Part shown: positions 43,905 through 51,915 of the stretch, in pieces | Numbering within the stretch: the stretch's first letter is position 1 | Layout of the letters: every line of letters begins with the position of its first letter | From: Thermotomaculum hydrothermale | Lineage (GTDB): Bacteria > Acidobacteriota > Holophagae > Thermotomaculales > Thermotomaculaceae | DNA: 64,000 nt | Assembly (NCBI RefSeq): GCF_016592575.1 | Contig: NZ_AP017470.1 | Span: 744,001 to 808,000, forward strand | Reading direction: 5' to 3' | Translations under genes and position numbers: made by a program | The notes under the pieces: model-generated | What the model saw: the letters and a program-made list of their open reading frames with translations, nothing else | Told to the model about the DNA's origin: nothing | Databases searched by the model: none

Positions 43905-44765
43905 ATGATGGATACAATAATTTTCTGGTTGTCTAATTTATTGATATTTGCTGGCTTTGCAATGTTTGGCTATTCAATTTATGAAGCAGTGTTGTTAGGA
44001 TATAAAAAATACAAAGAAGGTTATATAAAGAAAGTAGGGAATGAGTTAAACAAAAATTTTATGGCCTATTCTCCTGAAAGGTTTTATAAAAACACTATTC
44101 TTGCAGCAGTTGGAATGGCAATTGTTGGTTATCTATTGTTTGATAGTGTTCTATTTTTGATTCTTTTTGGCGCAATAGGGTATTTCTTGCCCAAAATGTT
44201 TTTGTATATGACTGCAAGGAAGAGGGCGGAGAAGTTAGAAGTGCAACTGGTTGACGCTTTGTATGTACTGTCAAATTCAGTATCCGCAGGGCTTACCCTT
44301 CCACAGGCATGTGAGGTTGTGAGTAAGCAGCTTGTTCCTCCTGTTTCCCAGGAGTTTGGTTTGCTTGTAAATGAAATAAGGCTTGGTGTCCCATTTGATA
44401 AGGCTCTTGAAAATATGGCAGAAAGACTTCGTTCAAATAATTTTGATTTGCTTGTTACCGCTATTTTAATATCAAGGCAAACAGGTGGAAACATTGCCGA
44501 GATTTTTAAAAAATTAGCTGAATCCATTAAAGAGATAATGAGATTGGAAGCTAAAGTAAAAGCATTAACCGCGCAGGGAAGAATGCAGGCGGTTGTTTTA
44601 GGGGGGATGCCTTTTGCTCTCGCTTTTGTTTTAGCGTCCATTTCTCCTGATTTGATGCAACCTCTGTTTAATACTCCTCAAGGGACTGTGATTTTGTTTG
44701 TGGCAGCACTTTTCTGGTTGTTAGGTATTTACTTCCTGAGAAAAGTTATAAACATAGATATTTAA
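43905..44765 (+). CDS. tadB: TadB inner-membrane platform protein
   Basis: A 286-residue type II secretion F-domain protein with helices at both ends and the conserved cytoplasmic core (Q-L-V-D-A-L-Y-V-L-S-N-S-V-S-A-G-L-T). TadB and TadC form the platform that couples TadA to pilin movement. It starts 3 bases after the FHA-TadA stop and is followed by tadC. Confidence 0.9.
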   Translation: MMDTIIFWLSNLLIFAGFAMFGYSIYEAVLLGYKKYKEGYIKKVGNELNKNFMAYSPERFYKNTILAAVGMAIVGYLLFDSVLFLILFGAIGYFLPKMFLYMTARKRAEKLEVQLVDALYVLSNSVSAGLTLPQACEVVSKQLVPPVSQEFGLLVNEIRLGVPFDKALENMAERLRSNNFDLLVTAILISRQTGGNIAEIFKKLAESIKEIMRLEAKVKALTAQGRMQAVVLGGMPFALAFVLASISPDLMQPLFNTPQGTVILFVAALFWLLGIYFLRKVINIDI

Positions 44766-44776
44766 GGCAGGTGGTT

Positions 44777-45700
44777 ATGAATCCGCAAATTTACTTTATT
44801 CTGGCAACAGTTTTTCTGTTTATTGCAATATTTTTGTTATTCTACTATTTTTTGCCTACTGAGGCAGAAGTTGAGGAGTTTAGAAAACAATTACCTACCG
44901 GACATCTTGAAAATAAAAAAATGAGAACATTTGAGGAAAGTCCAGTAATGAAAGCCCTTTATCCAGTAATTATTGCGTTTGCTGCCAGGGCTAAAAAGAT
45001 GAATATCCCTCAAAAGTATATTGATTTACTTGAAAGAAGGATTGCGGCAGCCGGTTATCCCTATGGCTTTACTTCTTATGAATACATAGGCTATGCAACG
45101 ACAATAGGGTTTATTGTGACTGTTTTAGCTGCATTTTTTACCTATTCAATGTTTGGTAGCATAAATTTTATTTTTTTAATTATTGCCTTTGTTTTTGGCA
45201 ATGTTTTCCCTTACTTTTTCCTTGCCAATCAAGCTGACGAGAGAAAAATAAAAATTTATAAAGATATTCCATATAAGTTAGATTTACTTTCAATGGCTGT
45301 AGAGGCTGGGCTTGATTTTCTCTCTGCGGTTAAAAGAATGGTGGAAAAGGATTCAACAAAAAGTCCTTTGGTTGAGGAGTTTTTCCAGTTTTTACAGGAA
45401 GTTAGAATGGGAAAAACTAAACAGGAAGCATTGCTGGATTTGGCAAAAAGGGCTGATGTTGAAGCATTAAACAGCATTGTTACAGCTATAATACAGGCGG
45501 AAAAAATGGGGACTCCTGTTGCTCAAGTTTTAAGAATTCAGGCAGAAAGTTTGAGAATTTCAAGAAGCCAGAAGGCTGAAAAAGCGGCTGGAGAGGCATC
45601 TGTAAAGATTATGTTTCCACTTGTCTTTATTCTTATTTCGACAGTTTTAATTCTTTTCGGTGGTATTATAGTTAAATGGGTGAGAGGAGAGTTATTCTAA
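44777..45700 (+). CDS. tadC: TadC inner-membrane platform protein
   Basis: The 307-residue product has helices near the N-terminus and at the C-terminus around an F-domain core (P-Y-K-L-D-L-L-S-M-A-V-E-A-G-L-D-F). ATG 44777 was chosen because AAGG lies 9 bases before it; the in-frame GTG at 44771 is too close to that site. The stop touches the next gene's TTG start, so the two are probably coupled. Confidence 0.9.
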   Translation: MNPQIYFILATVFLFIAIFLLFYYFLPTEAEVEEFRKQLPTGHLENKKMRTFEESPVMKALYPVIIAFAARAKKMNIPQKYIDLLERRIAAAGYPYGFTSYEYIGYATTIGFIVTVLAAFFTYSMFGSINFIFLIIAFVFGNVFPYFFLANQADERKIKIYKDIPYKLDLLSMAVEAGLDFLSAVKRMVEKDSTKSPLVEEFFQFLQEVRMGKTKQEALLDLAKRADVEALNSIVTAIIQAEKMGTPVAQVLRIQAESLRISRSQKAEKAAGEASVKIMFPLVFILISTVLILFGGIIVKWVRGELF

Positions 45701-46069
45701 TTGCCTGTTTCTTTTAATAGTTTGAATCTTAATTTAATTAAAAAAGTAAAACTGATTTATTCAGACAGTACTTACTCTATAAAAACTCTTATTGTCTGTA
45801 ATACCTTTTTTTCAAGGCTAAAGGGAATGCTTTTCTCAAAAGAGAACCATAAAAATGCCTATCTTATTATTCCATGCAATTCAATTCACACATTTTTTAT
45901 GGGTTATTCTATTGATGTTGTTTTTTTGAATAAATCAGGGGATATTGTTTCTCAATTCAATGTTGATCCGTTCAAAACAAAATCTGAAAAGGAGGCTTTT
46001 GCAGTTTTGGAAGGGACAAGATTATTAAAATCTAACAATAATATTGTCCAGGTTGTATTTTTGTGTTAA
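45701..46069 (+). CDS. DUF192 protein
   Basis: A 122-residue protein matching DUF192: CNTFFSRLKGMLF near residue 33, then I-I-P-C-N-S-I-H-T-F-F-M-G-Y-S-I-D-V-V-F-L. Function of the family is unknown. It begins with TTG directly after the tadC stop, with GAGGAGA about 11 bases upstream, and has no signal peptide. It lies between the pilus platform genes and two FHA genes, so it is in the same transcription unit; whether it serves the pilus is not known. Confidence 0.72.
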   Translation: MPVSFNSLNLNLIKKVKLIYSDSTYSIKTLIVCNTFFSRLKGMLFSKENHKNAYLIIPCNSIHTFFMGYSIDVVFLNKSGDIVSQFNVDPFKTKSEKEAFAVLEGTRLLKSNNNIVQVVFLC

Positions 46070-46103
46070 ATTATACTTTAAGAAAGCATTCAAAGGAAAT
46101 TAT

Positions 46104-47039
46104 ATGGAAATTAAATTAAGTGTTTATTATGGCGATATTAAAAAAGCTTCTTTGAATTTTTCAAAGAAGGAAATAACTGTTGGCAGGGCTTTGGACTGTG
46201 ATGTTATAATAAATGACCCATCTGTTTCCTCAAAACACTTTATTATTTTGAACGAAAAGAATAACCTGAAAGTTAAAGATTTAGGGAGTATAAACGGAAC
46301 CTTTGTGAATGGAGAACAGGTTATTGACGAAAAAGAAGTTTTTCCTGGTGATAAAATCACCTTTTGCGGATATACAATTGAGGTTAGTTTTGAAGGAGAA
46401 GGAAGAGTTGTAGATGGCAAAGAAGAGAAAGTAGGCAATAAGACAGTTGTTATTGAGAGAGAAGACTTTCTATCAGACTTGAAAAAAGCGGCAAAAAAGG
46501 AAGATAAAAAAAAGTGGATACTGGTAGGCTCTCTAATAGGTGTGTTTTTTATTCTATTGATTACACTTTTATTGCTCCCTTCATCAGAGAAAAAAACAAA
46601 AACCTCTCCAATTACAGTTGATGTGATTGACACCTATTTCCTTCAACTGGAAAAACACATTGATAAAACAATTGCAGACAAAAAATCTATTGAAAATGCA
46701 AAAAGGTTTTATGAATTAGGTCAGGAAAAATTAAAATTAAAAAATCTGAATAAAGAAGCATTATACAGCGCCCTTGTTTATTTCTTAAAAGCAAAAAAGA
46801 GTGTAGAGGGAATAAATCCTAAACCGCCTATATGGGATAAGATTATTCCTGCTATAAATTCTACAAAAACTGAATTAAAATTGACATTAAAGAAGTTGTT
46901 TAAAGATGCATGGTTGCTGGAATCTGATGGAAACAAAGAGGGTGCAAGAGATGTTTATCTTGCAATAATGCAGACAATTCCAGATGAGAGTTCACGAATT
47001 TATATTACTGCTTTAAGGAGGTATAACTTACTGAAATGA
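46104..47039 (+). CDS. FHA-domain membrane protein
   Basis: A 311-residue protein: FHA domain at about 5-95 (V-G-R, S-V-S-S-K-H-F and G-S-I-N-G-T-F are the pocket motifs), a charged linker, one membrane helix near 139-160 and an outer or periplasmic helical region. ATG 46104 follows AAAGGA and a typical spacer; the longer frame from 46044 overlaps the DUF192 gene and has no site. The FHA domain faces the cytoplasm and should bind phosphothreonine. The outer part looks TPR-like but is not clear. The last codons overlap the next FHA gene (ATGA). Confidence 0.78.
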   Translation: MEIKLSVYYGDIKKASLNFSKKEITVGRALDCDVIINDPSVSSKHFIILNEKNNLKVKDLGSINGTFVNGEQVIDEKEVFPGDKITFCGYTIEVSFEGEGRVVDGKEEKVGNKTVVIEREDFLSDLKKAAKKEDKKKWILVGSLIGVFFILLITLLLLPSSEKKTKTSPITVDVIDTYFLQLEKHIDKTIADKKSIENAKRFYELGQEKLKLKNLNKEALYSALVYFLKAKKSVEGINPKPPIWDKIIPAINSTKTELKLTLKKLFKDAWLLESDGNKEGARDVYLAIMQTIPDESSRIYITALRRYNLLK

Positions 47040-49063
47040 AGGTAATATTTAAACCTCTTTCAAAAGAGGTAGAGAATGCTTTTACTATTAATTGTAGAAA
47101 AAATCCCAGGTTAACCATAGGCAGGAAAGACACAAACGATATAGTTTTGCCCTTTAGAAATGTATCGTCGTTCCATGCAATAGTGGAATGTGTTGACGAA
47201 GTAATTTATGTGGAAGACTTAAACAGTACAAACGGGACATTTGTAAATGATAATAGGATTACCGGTCGAGTATCGGTAGCTGATAAAGACAGAGTAAGAT
47301 TTGCAACATATGAGTTTTTAATTGAAGTTGAGAAGGAAGAAGAAAAACAGTCTGTTGAGACAGATGAAGCTTCAAACGGTACAGTTTTAATGGATGCTTC
47401 AAAAGTTCAGGAAATTCAGGAAATTATTGAGGAAGAAAGCAAAGATGATAATAATGTTGCAAATAAAGAGAAAGGGACAGAGACTGTTCTCTACGGAGTC
47501 AAGGGGCTTGTGCAATATGGTAGGCTTGTGCTTCTTGATGAAAACAGAAATTTTTTAGAAGAGTTTGAATTAAAAGAGAGTGAAATTTCAATTGGCAGAG
47601 ATAGTATAAACAATATTTCAATTGACCATCCATCTATCTCAAGGGTACACTGTTTTATTAATAGAAAAGATGATTATTATGAAGTTGTTGACAACGATAG
47701 CACTAATGGAGTATTTATCAACGATAAAAAAGTAAAAAAGGCAATTTTAAAAAACGGAGATATTTTAAAATTAGGGGATAAAGAATTTGTTTTTATTGCC
47801 CCAGGAGAATTATTTTCTCCGTCTTTTCTAAAAGACAAAAAAGAAAAAAAATCTTTTAATTTTGATAGAAAGAAAGTGTATATAACAATTTTTGCAGTGT
47901 TTTTTGTGTTGATTGTTATCCTTGCTTTGCTTCCGTCTGGAGAAAAGAGGGTAAAAAGAAATACTAAAATATCAGTTAAAGAATTGAAGCTTGATGTAAT
48001 AAACTCTTTCAAGAACGAGGATTGGGACAATGTTGTTTATTTGATTGAAAATTTTAATTTAAAAGGTTTTGAAAATGAGTATAGTAAGGCTAAATTTGAG
48101 ATAGAAAATAGGAAAAAATATTTAAAACTTGTTGATTTGATAAGCGATAATAATTTTCAAGAAGCAGAAAAACTTTTGAGCACAATTGATGAAAAATCAG
48201 TTTATTATCAAAAAGGGCAATCATTGTTAACTGAAAAGAAGGGCGAATTTATTTCAAATAAACTTGAAGAGATTGATTCTCTTATTGACAGTGATAAAAT
48301 TGTTGAAGCATATAACAAAATTATAAAATTGAAAACAAAGTTCCCGGAAAATGAAAAGATTTCTCTTCTTGCACAGGAGTTAGAGAAAAAATATAAGACT
48401 TACCAGAAAAGAAAAAAAGCAAGACAAAAGTACTTTGCTTTGAGAAGAAAGGTAAATTCTCAAGCAAACTCTTTGGTTGAAAAAGCTAAGGAGCTTTATC
48501 TTAACGGTAATATTGTTGATTCAATCGCAAAGTTAATTGATGCAAGGCAGTTATACATTGCTAAAAACCTGACAGTACCTTCAAAAATCGATAGACTTAA
48601 AGAAAATTTGTCAAAGGTAAGAACCCTTTACTTAAAAGGAAAAAAACAGGTAATGCAGGGGAATACAGAAGCAGCTGCTAATAACTTTGAAAAATTGTTT
48701 GAAATCTCCAAAAAATATTTATGGGGTGAAGATGGAAAAATTGAAAATGAATGCAAAAAACTGCTAAAAGATTACTATGTAAGTAAGGCAAATTCATTTT
48801 ATAAAGTTAATAATTATACAAAGGCTCTGGATTATGCCAATAGAGTGCTTGATATTTCTCCGTCAGATAGGTCTATGCAGGCATTGAAAAGAGATATTTT
48901 AAGAAAGGCAAAAAGTCTTTACAATAAAGGTTATATAGAACAAACTCAATACAATAACTGCAAAGCAGCTTTATATTATTTCAGGCAGGTTGTAGAAATA
49001 CTGCCTTCTTCAGACCCGATTTATAAAAAAGCAATGAAGAGGATTAAAGAATGCGAAAAATAG
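47036..49063 (+). CDS. Protein with two FHA domains, a membrane helix and TPR-like repeats
   Basis: The 675-residue protein has a first FHA domain (about 15-95, T-I-G-R-K and N-S-T-N-G-T-F), an acidic linker, a second FHA domain (about 165-260, S-I-G-R-D and S-T-N-G-V-F), one membrane helix (about 282-300) and a long helical, Lys/Glu-rich region with TPR-like pairs to the end (about 320-675). Both FHA pockets keep the key residues. It overlaps the previous FHA gene by 4 bases and the next TPR gene by 13. It looks like a receptor that joins a phosphothreonine signal inside to protein contacts outside. Confidence 0.78.
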   Translation: MKVIFKPLSKEVENAFTINCRKNPRLTIGRKDTNDIVLPFRNVSSFHAIVECVDEVIYVEDLNSTNGTFVNDNRITGRVSVADKDRVRFATYEFLIEVEKEEEKQSVETDEASNGTVLMDASKVQEIQEIIEEESKDDNNVANKEKGTETVLYGVKGLVQYGRLVLLDENRNFLEEFELKESEISIGRDSINNISIDHPSISRVHCFINRKDDYYEVVDNDSTNGVFINDKKVKKAILKNGDILKLGDKEFVFIAPGELFSPSFLKDKKEKKSFNFDRKKVYITIFAVFFVLIVILALLPSGEKRVKRNTKISVKELKLDVINSFKNEDWDNVVYLIENFNLKGFENEYSKAKFEIENRKKYLKLVDLISDNNFQEAEKLLSTIDEKSVYYQKGQSLLTEKKGEFISNKLEEIDSLIDSDKIVEAYNKIIKLKTKFPENEKISLLAQELEKKYKTYQKRKKARQKYFALRRKVNSQANSLVEKAKELYLNGNIVDSIAKLIDARQLYIAKNLTVPSKIDRLKENLSKVRTLYLKGKKQVMQGNTEAAANNFEKLFEISKKYLWGEDGKIENECKKLLKDYYVSKANSFYKVNNYTKALDYANRVLDISPSDRSMQALKRDILRKAKSLYNKGYIEQTQYNNCKAALYYFRQVVEILPSSDPIYKKAMKRIKECEK

Positions 49064-50064
49064 TGGTTGCTTTTTGTCTTGTATTTACAATGAACATTTT
49101 TGCAGGCTTTAGTTTAAGTGACCTTGGAAGCGCTAAAAAGTATTTTAAAAAAGCGGAACAATTGTTTAATGCAGGTAATTATCAGCAGGCAATTCCTAAT
49201 TATTTAAAGTATTTATCAAAAAAGAAAAACCAGAAAGACGAAAAAGCTCTTTATCATATAAGTATTTGTTATATGGAAACAGGTAACCCTCAATCAGGTT
49301 TTTCTTTTATAAAACAACTTTATCAATTAAAAGGCACTGAGTTAAAATATGCAGTACTTTATGCAGAGTATCTTGTTCAATTAAATAAATTACAGGATGC
49401 TATTAATGTGTATAAGGGGGTAATTGCTATTTATCCTGACGATTATTTAAGTTATGTAAGGTTAGGAGAGTTGCTTGTTAATAACGGGCAATTAAAAGAA
49501 GCAAGAAAAATGTGGAATAAGGCAATAACATTAAAAGACAGGCCGACTGAAGCTTATGCTTTGCTTTCAGAAAGTTATCTAAATGTTGAGAAAAACAAAT
49601 TGCTTGCATATTACTATGCCAGAAAACTTTATGAAATAGCCCCTGATGAAAAAAAACCGGGAATTAAATCAATGTTAAACAGTATAGCAGGAGACTTTAA
49701 AGATGATTTTGAAAATTATTATTTATTAAGAACCTGTAAAGAAAAGGCTAAGTTAGAAGTTCAAAAAGGTGATTATTTATCAGCATTTTCGACTTTATCC
49801 AGGTGTGAAGATCTGGAAAATATTGACGAAGAATATCTTTTAATGTTTGCAGATATAGCAAAGAAGCTCAAAAAGTGGGACAAAGCGCTGGAGCTTTATA
49901 AAAAATGCCTTGCATTAGGTTTTGAAAGTGGACAAACTTATCTTGAACTTGCAAAGTGCTATTTAAAAACAGGGAATTTGGCACTTGCGAAGGTTAACTT
50001 AAAAATGGCAATGAACTATAAGGATACAAAGGAAGAGGCTTTAAAACTTTTAAATTCAATATAG
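49051..50064 (+). CDS. Exported TPR protein (TadD-like by position)
   Basis: A 337-residue protein with a signal peptide (1-18) and about eight TPR units (for example F-N-A-G-N-Y-Q-Q-A-I-P-N-Y and A-L-E-L-Y-K-K-C-L-A-L-G). It should be periplasmic or attached to the outer membrane. Tad loci usually include a TPR lipoprotein, TadD, but no lipobox Cys is visible here, so the match rests on location and TPR content. It overlaps the two-FHA gene by 13 bases and ends 9 bases before an HU-like gene. Confidence 0.68.
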   Translation: MRKIVVAFCLVFTMNIFAGFSLSDLGSAKKYFKKAEQLFNAGNYQQAIPNYLKYLSKKKNQKDEKALYHISICYMETGNPQSGFSFIKQLYQLKGTELKYAVLYAEYLVQLNKLQDAINVYKGVIAIYPDDYLSYVRLGELLVNNGQLKEARKMWNKAITLKDRPTEAYALLSESYLNVEKNKLLAYYYARKLYEIAPDEKKPGIKSMLNSIAGDFKDDFENYYLLRTCKEKAKLEVQKGDYLSAFSTLSRCEDLENIDEEYLLMFADIAKKLKKWDKALELYKKCLALGFESGQTYLELAKCYLKTGNLALAKVNLKMAMNYKDTKEEALKLLNSI

Positions 50065-50073
50065 GAGGTTTTT

Positions 50074-50346
50074 ATGACAAAGGCTGATTTAATTAACATT
50101 CTTATTCAGGAAATGGGAATGAGTAAAAAAAATGCTGAGGCTGTTGTCAACACCTTTTTAGGTTCTATGATTGAGTCTTTAAAAAAGGGAGAAGGGATTG
50201 AATTAAGGGGGTTTGGTAGTTTAAGAATTAGAGAAAGAAAGCCAAGAATAGGCAGAAACCCGCAGACAGGGGAGAAGGTGAATGTCCCGGCTAAAAAAAT
50301 AGTTTATTTTAAGCCAGGAAAGGAGTTAAAAGAGGCTACTAAATAA
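50074..50346 (+). CDS. HU/IHF-family DNA-binding protein
   Basis: A 90-residue histone-like protein with the family signature GRNPQTGEKVNVP and the usual helical start (TKADLINILIQEMGMSKK). HU/IHF proteins bend DNA and compact the nucleoid. TAGGAGG precedes ATG 50074. Sequence alone does not separate HU from an IHF subunit. It is 9 bases behind the exported TPR gene, and a 75-base gap separates it from the CsgG-like gene. Confidence 0.93.
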   Translation: MTKADLINILIQEMGMSKKNAEAVVNTFLGSMIESLKKGEGIELRGFGSLRIRERKPRIGRNPQTGEKVNVPAKKIVYFKPGKELKEATK

Positions 50347-50421
50347 GATTTGTGATTTATATCAAGTCATAATTTCTTTTATAAATGTAAACTTTAATGA
50401 GAATAATTCGGAGGTGGATAA

Positions 50422-51330
50422 ATGGTGAGGAAATTTTTAAGTGTATTTTTAATCTTTCTGCTTTTTGGAGGGATGCTGCAGGCACGAGATACGAGACCTC
50501 GTATTGCCATAGTTGATTTTGATGTTGATGATGCCGGTTTGTGGTATGGTTTTAAACCTCACAAAAGGGAAATTTCGGCGGCATTGGTGTCACTTTTTAC
50601 TACTGCACTGGTTGAAAGAGGAGCAGTCAGGGTTTTTGAGAGGAAAAGACTTGAAGCAATAATGAAAGAGCAAAATCTCAGTATGTCAGGGAATGTTGAC
50701 CCTGCTACAGCTGTAAAAATAGGAAAATTGGTGGGTGTTCAGTATATTCTTACTGGAAAGGTTACAAGGTTTGCGTATAAAGGCAAGAGTTTTGACGCCT
50801 TTTTCAAGGTGGGATTTAAATTTAAGAATAAAAAGCTTGAGGGAAGGCTTGATATTAGACTTATTAGAACTGATACAGGTGAAGTTGTATATGTTGATAA
50901 GGGTATGGGTTCAAAGAAGTTTATGAATTTAAGGATTGCAACTATAGGCGGTGGCACTGATTACGACGAAACCATGGTAAATGACATATTTGAACCTATT
51001 GTTGAACAGATGGCAGATAAGTTGAGCAAAAAAGTTCAGGAATTAAAGATTGAATCCCCAGAGATGAGTGTGAAAACAGGTAAGGTTATTGCTGTAAAAG
51101 GAGGAGAAGTCTTTATTAATTTAGGTGCCAGAAATGGTGTACAAAATGGTGATGTTTTTACAGTTAAAAAGAAAGGCGAAGTTTTAATAGACCCTGATAC
51201 TGGAGAAGAATTAGGGGCGGAAATGACAACAGTTGCAAGCATAAAGGTGATTGAAGTAAAAGAAAAGTATTCAAAATGCAAAATAATTTCTGGTACTGCC
51301 AAAAAAGGAGATATTGTTTCAAGGGAATAA
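50422..51330 (+). CDS. CsgG-like envelope protein with FlgT-type C-terminal domain
   Basis: A 302-residue exported protein. After the signal peptide (1-22) comes a CsgG-type domain (about 25-190: I-A-I-V-D-F, L-V-E-R-G, F-E-R-K-R-L-E-A-I-M-K-E and V-G-V-Q-Y-I-L-T-G). The C-terminal part (about 215-302) reads like an FlgT-C domain (K-G-G-E-V-F-I-N-L-G, N-G-V-Q-N-G-D-V-F). Such proteins build or line outer-membrane channels or aid curli-like or motility structures. No lipobox is present, unlike true CsgG. No curli genes are near. A clear terminator follows. Confidence 0.75.
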   Translation: MVRKFLSVFLIFLLFGGMLQARDTRPRIAIVDFDVDDAGLWYGFKPHKREISAALVSLFTTALVERGAVRVFERKRLEAIMKEQNLSMSGNVDPATAVKIGKLVGVQYILTGKVTRFAYKGKSFDAFFKVGFKFKNKKLEGRLDIRLIRTDTGEVVYVDKGMGSKKFMNLRIATIGGGTDYDETMVNDIFEPIVEQMADKLSKKVQELKIESPEMSVKTGKVIAVKGGEVFINLGARNGVQNGDVFTVKKKGEVLIDPDTGEELGAEMTTVASIKVIEVKEKYSKCKIISGTAKKGDIVSRE

Positions 51331-51359
51331 AATACAAAACAATAGAATGTTTAATTTGC

Positions 51360-51388
51360 AGGGGGACTAATTGTCTCCCTCTTTTTTT
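51360..51388 (+). terminator. Rho-independent terminator after the CsgG-like gene
   Basis: AGGGGGAC (51360-51367) pairs with GTCTCCCT (51373-51380) around TAATT with one G-U, then C and seven T. It ends transcription before the convergent minus-strand genes. The rest of the gap up to 51530 holds only an AAGTGCACTT palindrome (51468-51477) and a small CCCGATTT/AAATTGGG stem. Confidence 0.93.
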
Positions 51389-51530
51389 ATTAAATGAAAA
51401 GTGAGTTGTTTCCCTGTAAAAAAATACGATTGAATGTTAAAAAATAAATAAGTAATAAGTGCACTTTTCCCGATTTCAAAATTGGGAATTGAATAGTTTT
51501 TGAAAAATACTTTAATTAAAAATAAAAGCA

Positions 51531-51914
51531 TTAGAAAAAAACAAAGTATTCAAGCAATTCTATAGATACAATTTTTCCTATCTCTCTGATATTTCTTTCA
51601 TTATCTTCCATTTGTTTGGTTATTTTTGCTTTCTTTTCCTGTTCAGGGTCTGGAAAAGAAATTGGTTTATATTCATCTTCTTCGTCAAATGATGTTTGTA
51701 TAGGTTCTTCCTCAGACGAATCAAATAAAAATTCGTTTTCATTTGTTTTAATTTTGTGGTTATCTTCAATTTCAAAGAGAAAGTCGGATGAATGCATCTC
51801 GTTTTCTAAAATTTTTTCAAAAATTTGCGAATATTTTAGATTGCACCCACAATTATCACAAACTTTTTTGTTATCTGGATTAATGTAACCGCAAGATCTA
51901 CATTTAATACTCAT
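51531..51914 (-). CDS. Zinc-ribbon acidic protein
   Basis: A 127-residue protein with one N-terminal zinc ribbon (C-R-S-C-G-Y-I-N-P and C-D-N-C-G-C-N) and then a long acidic, probably disordered region, ending in a short helix. It starts one base after the stop of the TPR membrane gene, so the two are coupled. No enzyme motif is visible. Small zinc-ribbon proteins often serve as adaptors for larger partners; that is a guess here. Confidence 0.65.
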   Translation of the reverse strand: MSIKCRSCGYINPDNKKVCDNCGCNLKYSQIFEKILENEMHSSDFLFEIEDNHKIKTNENEFLFDSSEEEPIQTSFDEEDEYKPISFPDPEQEKKAKITKQMEDNERNIREIGKIVSIELLEYFVFF

Positions 51915-51915
51915 T

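Noticed and set aside
44129-44641. Minus-strand open frame (170 codons) opposite tadB
   Set aside because: Shadow of the F-domain gene, no start site or recognisable domain.
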